Positions 51,067-61,275 are shown, counted from the stretch's first letter. The stretch is 64,000 bases of DNA from an uncultured Acetobacteroides sp. (GCF_963678165.1 NZ_OY782755.1:1240001-1304000), one strand, 5' to 3'. Notes: generated from the letters alone by a model not told the origin. A program made the numbers and translations.

Positions 51067-52518
51067 ATGAGAAGAGTAATACTTTCTATTATATTGCTGG
51101 TTGCTACTATTGCTGAAGTTAATGCGCAAGATAAAACCCTTTACTATATGACAAGGGTTCCCCAATCAACATTCCTTAACCCGTCAACCAATCCAGAATT
51201 TTCGACCTACGTAGGGTTTCCTGCGCTTTCGAACATTGGGATCTCCTATAATAACTCGTCGTTTTCGCTTGTAGATGTGCTAAAGAAGGGGAGCGGCTTG
51301 CAAAAGGACTCCTTGGTATTCGATGTTAACGGACTTTCGAAGAACTTGGGCAAGATGAACTTTATCCGCTTGGATAATAACATTGATTTGCTCTCTTTCG
51401 GTTTTAGGGTGAATAGCTTCTACGGGCATTTTAACATATCATCGAAAACATCTGTTGGATACAATTATCCCAAGGGGCTTGTCGATCTTAAGAATGGTAA
51501 CTACGATTTCGAAACAAACCGTCCTCGAACCATCGATCTTGACGATATGGGGGTTAACGGTTTTTCGTATGTAGAGTTGGGTTTAGGTCTTTCGAAGGTG
51601 GTAAACGAGAAGTTGACAGTAGGTGCGCGCCTTAAGATCCTTAATGGCTTGGCTGCTGTAAAAACCAGCAAGTTTAAGGCGAACATTGTAACCTCCGATG
51701 ATTTTTCGAAGTCAACTATAAATGTAGACGCCGAGATGTTTGTGTCGGCACCTAAGCTGTCGTTTACCCGCAATGCGGAAGGGAAAATCGACGACGTTAG
51801 CTTTGACGATGAGGGAACCAATGGTTCTAAGGATTATAAGTTTGGTTCGAACCTCGGCTTGGGAGTCGATTTTGGGGGAACCTACAAGTTCGACGATAAG
51901 TTTACATTCTACGGTAGCGTTAACGACTTTGGCTTTATCCGATGGTCGCAGAACGGCTATAAGCTGGTTTCGAAAGGTGCTTACGACTTTAATGGGGCCG
52001 ACATCACCCCAGATGAAAATGGCGATGTTGACTTTGATAAGGCAATGGAGGCTATTGCAGATACGCTAAAGACAAAGTTTAAGCCAACAGATGAGAATGC
52101 TAAGTTTACTACGATGTTAAAAACGAAGGTTTACCTTGGGGCAACCTACAATGCGCTTAGCTGGTTAAACTGTGGTGCGCTTCTTCGTGGAGGTTTCTAT
52201 GGTAGCTATTTCGATCCTGCACTAACGCTTTCGGCTAATGCTACACCTTTTAGGGTGCTTGCATTTACGCTTACCTATTCGATCTACAACCGAAGCATGA
52301 ATAACTTTGGGGCAGGTTTGGTTGTTGGCGGAAAGCCTGTTCAGTTCTACGTGGTTGCCGACAACATTCTCTCCAGAATGGTTAACCTTAAATCGGATGA
52401 TGGCTCTTCTGTGATGGTTCCGGGGTATACTCGAAGCTTTAACCTTCAGTTTGGTATTAACCTTCAGTTTGGTTCTAGGGTAAAGAAAGGCGCTCAGGCT
52501 GCTCAGTCGAAGAACTAA
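51067..52518 (+). CDS. DUF5723 outer-membrane beta-barrel protein
   Basis: 483 residues. Signal peptide (ILSIILLVATIAEVNA). The start of the mature part (DKTLYYMTRVPQSTFLNPST, VGFPALSNIGISYNNSSFSL) and the end (LNLQFGINLQFGSR-like) match DUF5723, a PorP/OmpP1-like barrel family in Bacteroidota. Strands alternate through the whole length (YVELGLGLSKVVNEKLTVGA). A terminator follows. Function unknown; it is probably a porin or a surface assembly part. Confidence 0.85.
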   Translation: MRRVILSIILLVATIAEVNAQDKTLYYMTRVPQSTFLNPSTNPEFSTYVGFPALSNIGISYNNSSFSLVDVLKKGSGLQKDSLVFDVNGLSKNLGKMNFIRLDNNIDLLSFGFRVNSFYGHFNISSKTSVGYNYPKGLVDLKNGNYDFETNRPRTIDLDDMGVNGFSYVELGLGLSKVVNEKLTVGARLKILNGLAAVKTSKFKANIVTSDDFSKSTINVDAEMFVSAPKLSFTRNAEGKIDDVSFDDEGTNGSKDYKFGSNLGLGVDFGGTYKFDDKFTFYGSVNDFGFIRWSQNGYKLVSKGAYDFNGADITPDENGDVDFDKAMEAIADTLKTKFKPTDENAKFTTMLKTKVYLGATYNALSWLNCGALLRGGFYGSYFDPALTLSANATPFRVLAFTLTYSIYNRSMNNFGAGLVVGGKPVQFYVVADNILSRMVNLKSDDGSSVMVPGYTRSFNLQFGINLQFGSRVKKGAQAAQSKN

Positions 52519-52578
52519 AAGCATTTGTCTTTTTTAAGAGCGGGAGCTGCGTTCATCGAGTTTGCTCGCATATTATAC

Positions 52579-52622
52579 ATCAACGGGATTACCTACCATG
52601 TGGGTAATCCCGTTGATCTTTT
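52579..52622. terminator. Terminator between converging DUF5723 and SIMPL genes
   Basis: ATCAACGGGATTACC (52579-52593) pairs with GGTAATCCCGTTGAT (52603-52617), a perfect 15-bp stem with a 9-base loop; CTTTTATT follows. Works for the plus gene; on the minus strand T tract is weaker. Confidence 0.85.
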
Positions 52623-52641
52623 ATTATAGTATTCGGATAGG

Positions 52642-53397
52642 CTATTCTATCGAGTATTCCACGCCAACCACCACCTTAATGCGCTTGTAGAGGTCATTCG
52701 TGCCAGAACCTCCGCCACCTTCAGCTTGTCCGGAGAGCGACTCATCCCGGTCAACAATGGAAAAGATCCCCTGGCTGGCGTGCTTCATCTTTCCCAATTT
52801 GGTTTGGCTTTCGTTGGCAAAGCGAATGGCGGCATTCTTGGCATTGACGGTTGCCTCCGACAGCATGTCGGGCTTAATATCATTGAGCTTGGTGAATACA
52901 TATTTTACAGAGCTGCCGCCATACTCGTTTGCGCTGGTAAGTACTACGCCTGCTTTCAGCAGTTCGTCGGTCATTCGGCTAATCTTTTGGATGTTTTCGA
53001 CGTTGGTGGATCGAACCTGAATGGTCTTGTCAATAAGGTAGCGGAATCCACTTGCCTCGTTATAGTTGCTATACTCCTGTGCCTTTCGGTCGTTAACCAC
53101 TAGATCCTTTTGAACGATCTCACTTGGCTTAACTCCATTTTTAAGCAGGAAGTTAACCACCTTGATCTTCGCCTCATCAATCGATCGGCTTCCCAACGCG
53201 AGGTCGTTTCCTGCAACGCGAGTCTTTATCGACCAAACTGAGAAGTCTGCCTTTACCTCACGTTCGGCAAAGCCTTTAACCGAGATGGTGCGATCTTCCT
53301 TCCGAAAGCGCTGAATGGAGCTGCCCAAGAGTATGGCTTGAAGTCCTAGCCCAACCACAATGGCTGCGCCGATAATAATGCTGGTTCGTTTTTCCAT
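52642..53397 (-). CDS. SIMPL-domain (DUF541) protein
   Basis: 251 residues. N-terminal membrane anchor (SIIIGAAIVVGLGLQAILLG) then the SIMPL domain: TISVKGFAEREVKADFSVWS at about 37-56 and a repeated alpha/beta fold, ending IKVVVGVEYSIE. The family includes BP26/OMP28 and periplasmic proteins of unknown role. Single gene, 117 bp from the MFS gene upstream on the same strand. Confidence 0.85.
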   Translation of the reverse strand: MEKRTSIIIGAAIVVGLGLQAILLGSSIQRFRKEDRTISVKGFAEREVKADFSVWSIKTRVAGNDLALGSRSIDEAKIKVVNFLLKNGVKPSEIVQKDLVVNDRKAQEYSNYNEASGFRYLIDKTIQVRSTNVENIQKISRMTDELLKAGVVLTSANEYGGSSVKYVFTKLNDIKPDMLSEATVNAKNAAIRFANESQTKLGKMKHASQGIFSIVDRDESLSGQAEGGGGSGTNDLYKRIKVVVGVEYSIE

Positions 53398-53514
53398 AAT
53401 ACCTTACATTTTTAAATTACACTGAGCGTTTAGCAATGCTGCATCTTAACACAAATTTAGTGCCAATGGTTCGTTGCCACGATGAAGAAGTATAGTTGGT
53501 GAAGAAAAGACATG

Positions 53515-54690
53515 TTAGCGATTCTCCTTAACAAAGAAAAAGAAGTAGGCAGCAACAATCGCTGCGGCAATGCCCGTAACAATAAAGGTGGTACTTGCCC
53601 CAAACCTAAACCAAATTAGTCCGGCTAAGGAACTTGCCAACATCGTACAGACGCTCTGAAATCCGGTGAAGGTGCCAATAGCCGTTGCTGTATCTTTCTT
53701 GTCGGCAATGTTGGTTATCCAAGCCTTAGAGATGCCCTCGGTGGCTGCCGCGTATACGCCGTAAAGAAAAAACATGGCAGCGATGGCGTAGATGTGGGTA
53801 AAGTACCCCATCCCTAGGTAGGTTGCTGCGAATATAAAAAGACCAATAACAAGTACCCGCTTTAGCCCAACCTTGTCGGCAAGTATGCCAGCCGGAAAGC
53901 TGAATAGCGCGTAGACTAGGTTGTAAAAAATGTAGATTCCTATTACGGCGGTGTCGCTTAGCCCAGCCTGCTTTGCTTTGAGCAGCAGAAACACGTCGGA
54001 GCTGTTGAATAGCGTAAAGATTAGAAGCCCAACCACGACCTTTCGGTAGAGTACTGGGCTTGTCTTCCAGTAACCAAGAAACGAAAAGAAGGAGGTAGAT
54101 CTTTTACTTTCATTTGTTATGCTGCCTTTATGCCTTTCGGTAAGGAAAAAGGTGGCGGCTATGGCAATCAACCCAGGTATAAATGCAATGAAGAATAGGG
54201 TTTTGTAGCTCTCGGGGTGGAGGTAGAGGAAGAGCAACGCTAGCGATGGTCCCAGCACTGCACCCAGCGTGTCCATCGAGCGATGAAAACCGAAGACCTT
54301 TCCTTTGTTCTCAGGGGTGGCTTCGTCTGACAAGATGGCGTCGCGGGCTCCTGTACGAATTCCCTTTCCGAGGCGATCGGTTGTGCGGGCGAAGAAAACC
54401 CAAAGCGGGAAGATGAACATCGCCATCATGGGCTTGGAGATGGCGCTTAGCGCGTAGCCTATCCGAACAAACGGGACGCGCCTGCCGCTGATGTCGGAGA
54501 GTTTGCCGAAGTACCCCTTGCTCAGCCCAGCGGTAGCCTCGGCCATTCCCTCAAGGATGCCTATCAGCACCACCGAAAAACCAATCGACCTTAGGTAGAA
54601 CGGCATGATGGGGTACAGCATCTCGCTGGCGGTATCGGTAAAGAGGCTTACAAGCGATAGTATCCAGATGGTGCGGGTGATGGATTTCAT
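53515..54690 (-). CDS. MFS transporter
   Basis: 391 residues with twelve transmembrane helices. The loop 2-3 motif (AGLSKGYFGKLSDISGRRVP, about 53-72) matches the MFS signature G-x-x-x-D-x-x-G-R-R. Loop with RTTDRLGKGIRTGARDAILS is typical of the YfkF/quinolone-resistance-like MFS group. The substrate is unknown. The gene stands by itself upstream of the SIMPL gene. Confidence 0.88.
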   Translation of the reverse strand: MKSITRTIWILSLVSLFTDTASEMLYPIMPFYLRSIGFSVVLIGILEGMAEATAGLSKGYFGKLSDISGRRVPFVRIGYALSAISKPMMAMFIFPLWVFFARTTDRLGKGIRTGARDAILSDEATPENKGKVFGFHRSMDTLGAVLGPSLALLFLYLHPESYKTLFFIAFIPGLIAIAATFFLTERHKGSITNESKRSTSFFSFLGYWKTSPVLYRKVVVGLLIFTLFNSSDVFLLLKAKQAGLSDTAVIGIYIFYNLVYALFSFPAGILADKVGLKRVLVIGLFIFAATYLGMGYFTHIYAIAAMFFLYGVYAAATEGISKAWITNIADKKDTATAIGTFTGFQSVCTMLASSLAGLIWFRFGASTTFIVTGIAAAIVAAYFFFFVKENR

Positions 54691-54941
54691 CTCTTTTATA
54701 ATCCTTAAGGTTTCTTTCCTGTTTTTTCTCGAAAATTGGGATCCCTATAGAAACAGTGTAAGTTGTATTCTTGTTTTACAAGTGTGCATTTGGCGGATAT
54801 GGGAAGTCGTTGGCATAAGACTTCCTAATTGGGGGCGTTTGCAATTTGTAGGTTAGGAATAGCAGACGCAATAGATATCCGCGAATGTCGTACTAGCATG
54901 TGCTGAGATGCATTTGTCTTTACGTTCCCGATTATATAGAA

Positions 54942-57176
54942 ATGGGTTATACTACAAGATTATTCGTGTTTTTTGTAATCATTCTATTGGCCAGTTCTGC
55001 TTTTGGGCAGGTGCGTACCGATGGAATTGTGGTTGATGCCCAAACACAAAAGCCTATTGCTGGTGTAGCCATACATGTTGATGGTGGAGAAACTTGCATC
55101 AGCGATTCTTTGGGCAAGTTTTATTTCTCTGTTTCGGGGAAAACTGCAGTGACGTTGTTTTTTGCCCACATTGCCTATAAACCCCAAGTGTTTGCGAATG
55201 TCAAAACAGGCGGCACCTTGCCGGTGTTTAGCTTGACATCAAGGACGTACGATTTAACGGAGATAACAATAGCAGGTGTTGTCCCAGAACGGAAGGGAAC
55301 GAATTTGGGGTTAAGCTCCATTGATATCAAGCAGGCCATTCCTGTACTAGGGGAGGCCAATGTTGTCCTCACGCTTCAGCAAAAGGCTGGAGTGGCGCAT
55401 GCCCACGAGATTAATCCAGGACTTTTTGTGCGGGGGCTGTCGAGCTCGCAGAATAAGGTATTCCTCAATGGGGCCCCCATATTCAACTCGAACCATACGC
55501 TTGGAATTTTCCCCTCGATAAATGCGAAAGCGTTGAGCAAGGTTGAACTGCTGAATGATGATGTTCATCCTAAGTATGGCGATTTTTTATCGGCTTGCTT
55601 GATTATGGAGGGCAATAGTCAGGTGGCCGATAGCAGCGAGCTGATGCTTGGGATTGGCGGGCTTACCTCGCATGTTTACAGTCGAGCACCTACTGTTAAG
55701 GGAAAGATGTCGTATATGGTGGCTGCTCGCCGATCGTACTTCGACCTTGTTGCTAACTACTACAACCGAAAGTATGGCAACGAGAGCGGGAGCAATAGGT
55801 TGCCAGACTACAGGCTTTACGATATTAATGGTTCTATTGTCATTCAGCCAACCAAAGAAGATAAGATTGTAGTAACCGGCTACTACTCGGATGATAAGCT
55901 GAAGCAAGAGAGGTTTGGTGTTGTTGATCTGGTTTGGGGAAATACGATGGCAACCCTCAGCTGGGAGAAGAAACTGACGGATGCTTTTACCATTAAGCTC
56001 AGCGTCGACGATTGCCATTACAACACTACCATGAAGCTGCTTAAGGTTGAACGGAATCAGGTCGTTAATCGTATAGGCCGACATCATTTCAACCTAGATG
56101 GGGTATACCGGGTAGGCAAGGACTTGCAGTTTGATGCAGGTGTTTTTGCGGCTCACATGCAAACGGCAATAAGCAACAACTCTAGGGAGTTTAACGGGAA
56201 CGAGTCGGTTTTAGATAGCATGGCAGGTGGCTATCGCAACTGGGGCGGGTATGCTGCCATTAACGTGTGGCCTTGGCGGCATCTTCAACTTAAAGGTGGG
56301 CTGCGGATGGAGAACTACGACCAGAGCCAGTTCTACTTCTCGCCGCGCATTTTCGTGCAGTCGCCGGTGACTTCTGCCTTAACGGTGTTTGCCGCTTTCT
56401 CGCATCGCCAGCAGTTCGATCATCTCTACGAGCCCATGGGCATCAACCTGCCCATTGATATGGTTATCCCTAGCCGCGGCAAGATTAAGCCGCAGAAGTC
56501 GCACTACTATAGCGCAGGGGTGAAGGTGCGGATGGGGGATCAGGCGCAGGTTACCGCATCGGCCTACTACTCCAAGCTGAGGAATCAGGTTGACTTTGTG
56601 AACCCCGAGCCGCTCTACCAGGGCTTCTACTATACCGTTGGACGGGGGACCTCGAGGGGGGCCGAGCTGTCGGTGTCGTATCAGGGGAACTGGTTAGGCG
56701 TTGAGGCGTCGTACTCGTTTAGTGAGTCGTTGAGGCAGTTTGCTCAGATTAACCAGGGGCGCTGGTTTCATCCTCCCTTTGACGTTACGCATAAGGTAGA
56801 TTTGCTGGCAAACCTGCAGCTGAGCCGAAGGCTGAGGCTGCAGGTGGCGCAGTTCCTGCAGAGTGGAACGCGAATTACCATTCCCACCTCCATCTACGTT
56901 ACTTCGGGAGGAGATTTGGTTCCCGTTTTTACCACGCGCTACAACCTTCAGCTGCCGCTGGCCCACCGGCTGGATGTGGCGCTGCACTACTCTGTGGTTC
57001 GATCGTACGGTTCGTTTAGCTGTAGCGTTGGGGTTTACAATGCCTACAACCAGGCGAATCCCTACTTTATCTACTTCGATCCTGTTCCGCTGGATAATAA
57101 GCAAAGAGCATTTGTTACAAAAAAGCGCTCGATGCTTCCAATGGTTCCCTTTATTATGATTGAATTCTTGCTATGA
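54942..57176 (+). CDS. TonB-dependent receptor
   Basis: 744 residues from ATG at 54942 (MGYTTRLFVFFVIILLASSA), a signal peptide; an earlier ATG at 54900 would add a poor prefix. A carboxypeptidase-regulatory-like domain (about 25-100, VRTDGIVVDAQTQKPIAGVA), a TonB plug (about 105-225, LFVRGLSSSQNKVFLNGAPI, LSKVELLNDDVHPKYGDFLS) and a beta-barrel follow. It resembles the TonB receptors paired with DUF4249. The next gene begins within its stop codon (ATGA), so the two are translationally coupled. Substrate unknown. Confidence 0.92.
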   Translation: MGYTTRLFVFFVIILLASSAFGQVRTDGIVVDAQTQKPIAGVAIHVDGGETCISDSLGKFYFSVSGKTAVTLFFAHIAYKPQVFANVKTGGTLPVFSLTSRTYDLTEITIAGVVPERKGTNLGLSSIDIKQAIPVLGEANVVLTLQQKAGVAHAHEINPGLFVRGLSSSQNKVFLNGAPIFNSNHTLGIFPSINAKALSKVELLNDDVHPKYGDFLSACLIMEGNSQVADSSELMLGIGGLTSHVYSRAPTVKGKMSYMVAARRSYFDLVANYYNRKYGNESGSNRLPDYRLYDINGSIVIQPTKEDKIVVTGYYSDDKLKQERFGVVDLVWGNTMATLSWEKKLTDAFTIKLSVDDCHYNTTMKLLKVERNQVVNRIGRHHFNLDGVYRVGKDLQFDAGVFAAHMQTAISNNSREFNGNESVLDSMAGGYRNWGGYAAINVWPWRHLQLKGGLRMENYDQSQFYFSPRIFVQSPVTSALTVFAAFSHRQQFDHLYEPMGINLPIDMVIPSRGKIKPQKSHYYSAGVKVRMGDQAQVTASAYYSKLRNQVDFVNPEPLYQGFYYTVGRGTSRGAELSVSYQGNWLGVEASYSFSESLRQFAQINQGRWFHPPFDVTHKVDLLANLQLSRRLRLQVAQFLQSGTRITIPTSIYVTSGGDLVPVFTTRYNLQLPLAHRLDVALHYSVVRSYGSFSCSVGVYNAYNQANPYFIYFDPVPLDNKQRAFVTKKRSMLPMVPFIMIEFLL

Positions 57177-57964
57177 AATCGCGTATCCTACTTTGGGGGC
57201 TTCTGCTGCTTGCCAGCTGCCAGCTGAGCGAGGATGTGAGCGTAACGCTTCCGCCTCAGCAGCCAAATTTTGTGGTGGAGGCAATCCTGCGGCCTGGCAT
57301 GCCCATGGAGCTGATGCTCCTCGAAAGTTCGCAACTGAAAGGTGTTGTAAGTCGGAGCTACGTGAAGGATGCCTTCGCCTGCTTTGTGCTTGGTGGCGAC
57401 ACCATCAAGCTTAAGTACCAGTTTTACACCCGGGCCGACGACAAGATGACGGTTAACTACACCAGCAAGGTGCTGCTGCCTAACAGCGAGAGCGGTCGCC
57501 TGCGGCTATACATCCGAAAGGGGGGCGATACCTTAACCGCCGAGGCCCAATTTATCAAGCCTGTTGCGATAAGGGCATGTGCGGTTGACGGTGTAAGCGT
57601 TGATGCCACCGTTGCTAACACCTTCGGGGATGATGACCGCTTCTTCCAGCTCCATGCCTACCTATACCTGCAGAAGAAGTGGATAGGGCGCTACTCCCGG
57701 ATCTACGACTTGAGAGACAACCGTACGGAGGAGTTGCCGCTGCATCTGGAGGTGGAGAATATACCGCGAGACTCGGTGAAGGTGGTGGTGTGGCACATCT
57801 CGCGCCAGTACTACGAATACATCTACACGTGCATCCGCTCGCTGGAGGCGTACCACGATCTGTACACCGTCCCCACGCCAATTAAGACGAACATTTTTGG
57901 AGGAGTGGGGGTGTTTACCGTTGTAGCGGAGGATAAGCGGGCGATGAGAAGCGTTTACCCGTAG
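57173..57964 (+). CDS. DUF4249 lipoprotein
   Basis: 263 residues. Lipoprotein signal MKSRILLWGLLLLASCQLSE. The N-terminal part (QQPNFVVEAILRPGMPMELM) and the sequence ending EAYHDLYTVPTPIKTNIFGG then VGVFTVVAEDKR are typical of DUF4249, found nearly always next to a TonB receptor. The protein may aid transport on the surface. Overlaps the receptor by 4 bp. Confidence 0.9.
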   Translation: MKSRILLWGLLLLASCQLSEDVSVTLPPQQPNFVVEAILRPGMPMELMLLESSQLKGVVSRSYVKDAFACFVLGGDTIKLKYQFYTRADDKMTVNYTSKVLLPNSESGRLRLYIRKGGDTLTAEAQFIKPVAIRACAVDGVSVDATVANTFGDDDRFFQLHAYLYLQKKWIGRYSRIYDLRDNRTEELPLHLEVENIPRDSVKVVVWHISRQYYEYIYTCIRSLEAYHDLYTVPTPIKTNIFGGVGVFTVVAEDKRAMRSVYP

Positions 57965-57981
57965 AGCGCCTGCCACGAAAA

Positions 57982-58018
57982 AAGGAAGCCCCTCCGCAGA
58001 TCGAGGAGGAGCTTCCTT
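57982..58018. terminator. Hairpin terminator after DUF4249
   Basis: AAGGAAGCCCCTCC (57982-57995) pairs with GGAGGAGCTTCCTT (58005-58018) with one mismatch and a 9-base loop. Confidence 0.8.
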
Positions 58019-58092
58019 GTAGTAAAATTTTCTGCGAGGAAGAATGCTTTACATATTTAGATTGTACAGAATCTTCTGCTAAATATATAAAA

Positions 58093-58124
58093 AAGGGCAG
58101 CATCCCTAGAAAAGAATGCTGCCC
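58093..58124 (-). terminator. Terminator after the ABC permease
   Basis: GGGCAGCAT (58095-58103) with ATGCTGCCC (58116-58124), a perfect 9-bp stem; TTTTTTATA follows on the minus strand, 30 bp after the permease stop. Confidence 0.88.
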
Positions 58125-58154
58125 CTGCTGCCTGAGGTTAGCTTGTCAATTATC

Positions 58155-58949
58155 TTACACCGCCATCCGCTTGGTGCAGGCCCTGTACCACGAGGCTAGG
58201 GTGAAGAGTACGAAGAACCCGCCTACGGTGAGCAGCTCCTTTGCGGCGAAGAGGCCGCCGTGTGCGGCTGCAATCTTTTGGTACTCCATTCCGCTTACCA
58301 TTGGGTAGAAAGTGGGGATCAGGTAGGCGTACTCCCATCTGGCCACAATGGTGGTTACGATAAAGAGCGAGATGCCGATGCCCATGGATTTCACCTGATT
58401 TTTTACCTCAAAGCAGATGTAGTAGTAGACCGATAGGATGCCGAAGCTGCATACGAACACCTTGCTGAAGAGCGCAGCGCAGTGCTGCCACGGAATGGCC
58501 GCCAGGGTGAATCCGAGGTCGGGCTTGATGACGGCCAGCAGCAGCCCCGTTGCAATGGTGAGCAGCATCGTGAGCAGGTGGGCCGACAGGTTGAGCGTAA
58601 ACAGCATGGCCAACTTGCTCCAGAAGATTACGTGCTTGCTGTGGGGCAGGGTGTAGGCCAGTCTCCAGGTGGTGTTCTTGTGCTCGAGGTTCAGCAGCTG
58701 GCTGGCGAGCAGAATCAGGTACATCGGCAGGAACACCATGGCCGCGCTATTCCATATTTGGGTGATGAAGGGCAGCCAAGGATCTACCTTCGGGGAAAGC
58801 ATCAGGTGCCCCTTGAAGTAGAAGGCCAGAAGGTAGATGAACAGGATGAATACGGGGCCAAGGTAGGTCAGCCAGTAGGCGGCCGTCCCCCTCGACTTGA
58901 TGGTTTCGGCCTTAAACGCAGCGCCGAATTGCTGTAGTGCGGTTCTCAT
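58155..58949 (-). CDS. ABC-2 type permease
   Basis: 264 residues with six transmembrane helices (YLGPVFILFIYLLAFYF, NSAAMVFLPMYLILLASQLL, LFTLNLSAHLLTMLLTIATG, LFSKVFVCSFGILSVYYYIC, GISLFIVTTIVARWEYA, TVGGFFVLFTLASWYRA). It resembles membrane parts of ABC-2-type exporters and lantibiotic-immunity-like (EfiE/NisG) permeases. It is 93 bp downstream of the ATPase gene and forms a two-gene exporter with it. Substrate unknown. Confidence 0.82.
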   Translation of the reverse strand: MRTALQQFGAAFKAETIKSRGTAAYWLTYLGPVFILFIYLLAFYFKGHLMLSPKVDPWLPFITQIWNSAAMVFLPMYLILLASQLLNLEHKNTTWRLAYTLPHSKHVIFWSKLAMLFTLNLSAHLLTMLLTIATGLLLAVIKPDLGFTLAAIPWQHCAALFSKVFVCSFGILSVYYYICFEVKNQVKSMGIGISLFIVTTIVARWEYAYLIPTFYPMVSGMEYQKIAAAHGGLFAAKELLTVGGFFVLFTLASWYRACTKRMAV

Positions 58950-59042
58950 TGTTGATCGGTTTTTAGATTTGCGGCAAACGATTTGAGTTGTGCAAGATTA
59001 CATGCTCAAGGCATTTTGCATCTAATGTCTTGATAATTGCGT

Positions 59043-59957
59043 CTATTTACTATCCTCGAATAGCTTCATGTACATCTCCTCGAGGGTTTGGTGCTCCTTG
59101 TGGATGCCGAATACCTCCACGCCCTTGGCGACCAGCCGATGGTTGCAGCGGGCAATTTCCTGGTCGGTGGCGTACTCAAATCCCACCTTAATGGAGCCAT
59201 TCTGCCGGATCTCCAGAGGCCTTTCGAGCACGCTACTGATGCCCTCGACGCTGCCCACGGTAAACCATACCCGCTTTTGGGTGGCAATGCGCTCTGTGAG
59301 CTGCTCGATGGGGCCCTCGAACACCGCCTGCCCTTGGTTGATGATGGAGAGGTGGGTGCATAGCTTCTCTACCTCCGATAGCAGGTGGCTGGAAACGAAG
59401 ATGGTGGTGCCCAGCTGCTGGTTGATGCGGATCAGCAGTTCGCGGATCTCGATGATGCCGTTGGGGTCGAGCCCGTTCGATGGCTCGTCGAGCACCAGCA
59501 GCTCGGGCTTGGGCAGCAGCGCCATGGCTAGGGCTAGCCGCTGCTTCATCCCCAGCGAGAACTCCGACACCTTTAGCCTCTTTGTGGCGCTGAGGCCAAC
59601 CAGCTGCAGCGCCTCGTCGATGCTCGCCTTGGGCAGGTCGTGGGCCAGGCGGACTACCTCCAGATTGTTGTAGGCCGTAAGGTGCTCGTAAAAGGTGGGC
59701 ATGTCGATTAGCGACCCGATGCGCGAGAGGATCGGAATTCTGGCCGTGCTGTACTGCTGCCCAAAGAGGGTTACTTCGCCCTCCTGCGCCTTAAGCAGGC
59801 CCATTACGATGCGGATGGTGGTACTTTTCCCCGAGCCGTTGGGCCCTAAGAATCCGTAGATGCTTCCCTGCGGAATGCGCAGCGAGAAGCGGTTGAGCAC
59901 CTTCACCCCGTTGGGGTAGGCGAACGTTGCGTTGGTTAACTCTACAATTGGTTGCAT
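59043..59957 (-). CDS. ABC transporter ATP-binding protein
   Basis: 304 residues. Walker A GPNGSGKST with Lys44, signature SLGMKQRLALAMALLP (about 135-150), Walker B LLVLDEPSNGLDPNG (about 154-168) and the H-loop IFVSSHLLSE. The C-terminal part (about 215-304) is a typical CcmA/NatA-type extension. It drives the exporter formed with the permease. Divergent from the two-component pair, which may control it. Confidence 0.93.
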   Translation of the reverse strand: MQPIVELTNATFAYPNGVKVLNRFSLRIPQGSIYGFLGPNGSGKSTTIRIVMGLLKAQEGEVTLFGQQYSTARIPILSRIGSLIDMPTFYEHLTAYNNLEVVRLAHDLPKASIDEALQLVGLSATKRLKVSEFSLGMKQRLALAMALLPKPELLVLDEPSNGLDPNGIIEIRELLIRINQQLGTTIFVSSHLLSEVEKLCTHLSIINQGQAVFEGPIEQLTERIATQKRVWFTVGSVEGISSVLERPLEIRQNGSIKVGFEYATDQEIARCNHRLVAKGVEVFGIHKEHQTLEEMYMKLFEDSK

Positions 59958-60234
59958 ACTTTATCGACGTTTAATTTTAAACTCTAGATCCCAGATTGCT
60001 GTAAGGCTTTGCTCGATGGTTGCCCTACAAATCCATCGCAAACATCACGCTTTGCCAGCGGCTCTTCAACTTTATTCGATAAATGAGTAGGATGGTGCGG
60101 CAAACGGCTAAAAGGGTTGCTGCCTGCCGTACTTGCTTTTGTGGAGGCCGTTCGTCGCAGCGCGGTGCGCTTTTGTCGAAAAGGGAGTCTCGTTTGCCGC
60201 CATTTTCCCTTACTTTGTGTAAAAAAAGAACGGA

Positions 60235-61275
60235 ATGGAAAAGGTGGTTCACTTTGCCCGGCAGCATGGTTTGGTTGTAGCAGCTCACCTGCTGATGATG
60301 ACGCTGCTGCTAATCGTAAGCTCGTTCCAAAAGTTTGTGCTGCTATTTGCTGTCAGCACCATTATTCCCATATACTTTAACCACTTTACGCTTATCCCAC
60401 GCTTGCTCAATCGGCGCCAGCTGTGGCGTTACATCGGCAATATTGTGCTGATGCTGGTGGTCTACTATGCGCTAATTTACCTGGTGATTGCGACCTCCTT
60501 CCACCTGGGGGAAACGTTCGGGGTGAATAAGTATCGCCCACAAGGGTACTTCGATAATATGTTCTTTGGAATGACCTCGTCGCTAACGATGCTGCTGATT
60601 ATTGTAGGTTTGGTTACCTCGATAATTCGGCTGCTGGCCGATTCGATGGCCGTATGCGAGATGCGGGAGCGGCTCTCCTCCATTGAGAGCGAGAAGGTGG
60701 CCGCCGAGCTTACCGGGCTCAAGTCGCAGATCAACCCGCACTTTTTCTTCAATGCGCTCAATAGCATCTACGCGCTATCGCTGGATGCCTCGCCGCAAAC
60801 CCCCGCCTACATCCTTAAGATCTCGGGGCTGATGCGCTACGTGCTCTACGAGTGCAACCAGCCCTTCGTGCCGCTGAGCAAGGAGGTCGAGTTTCTTCGG
60901 TCGTATATCGATCTGCAGGAGATTCGCCTTTCGGAGGGCAACCAGGTTCGCTTTGATGTTCGGGTTGACGACGACCAGCAGCCGGTTGCTCCGCTGCTCT
61001 TTCTTCCGCTGGTGGAGAACTGCTTCAAGCATGGGCTTTGCGGTGGTGCTAATGCTACCATTGGGGTGAGACTGCATGCCGATGGCGAATCCATCCGGTT
61101 TTATACGGAAAACCCGTGCAATCCGGCCGTCACCACCAAGGGCGATAGGGAGCGAGGTCGCATCGGCCTAAATAATGTGGCGAAGCGCCTAGAGCTGATC
61201 TATCCTGGAAGGCATGCCGTTTCGTACCAGGCAACCGATCGTATATTCACCTCCGAAATAACCATACAGCCATGA
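60235..61275 (+). CDS. LytS-like sensor histidine kinase
   Basis: 346 residues. Four transmembrane helices in residues 1-135 (LVVAAHLLMMTLLLIVSS, FVLLFAVSTIIPIYF, YIGNIVLMLVVYYALIYLV, MLLIIVGLVTSIIRLLA). The His_kinase motif LKSQINPHFFFNALNSIYAL carries His169. The ATP-binding domain has LFLPLVENCFKHGL and RIGLNNVAKRLELIYPG. No periplasmic sensor domain is seen. Its stop overlaps the response regulator start by 4 bp (ATGA). Confidence 0.93.
   Translation: MEKVVHFARQHGLVVAAHLLMMTLLLIVSSFQKFVLLFAVSTIIPIYFNHFTLIPRLLNRRQLWRYIGNIVLMLVVYYALIYLVIATSFHLGETFGVNKYRPQGYFDNMFFGMTSSLTMLLIIVGLVTSIIRLLADSMAVCEMRERLSSIESEKVAAELTGLKSQINPHFFFNALNSIYALSLDASPQTPAYILKISGLMRYVLYECNQPFVPLSKEVEFLRSYIDLQEIRLSEGNQVRFDVRVDDDQQPVAPLLFLPLVENCFKHGLCGGANATIGVRLHADGESIRFYTENPCNPAVTTKGDRERGRIGLNNVAKRLELIYPGRHAVSYQATDRIFTSEITIQP

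Noticed and set aside
60025-60380. Frames on both strands before the histidine kinase
   Set aside because: They overlap the kinase gene or its leader and have no family features.
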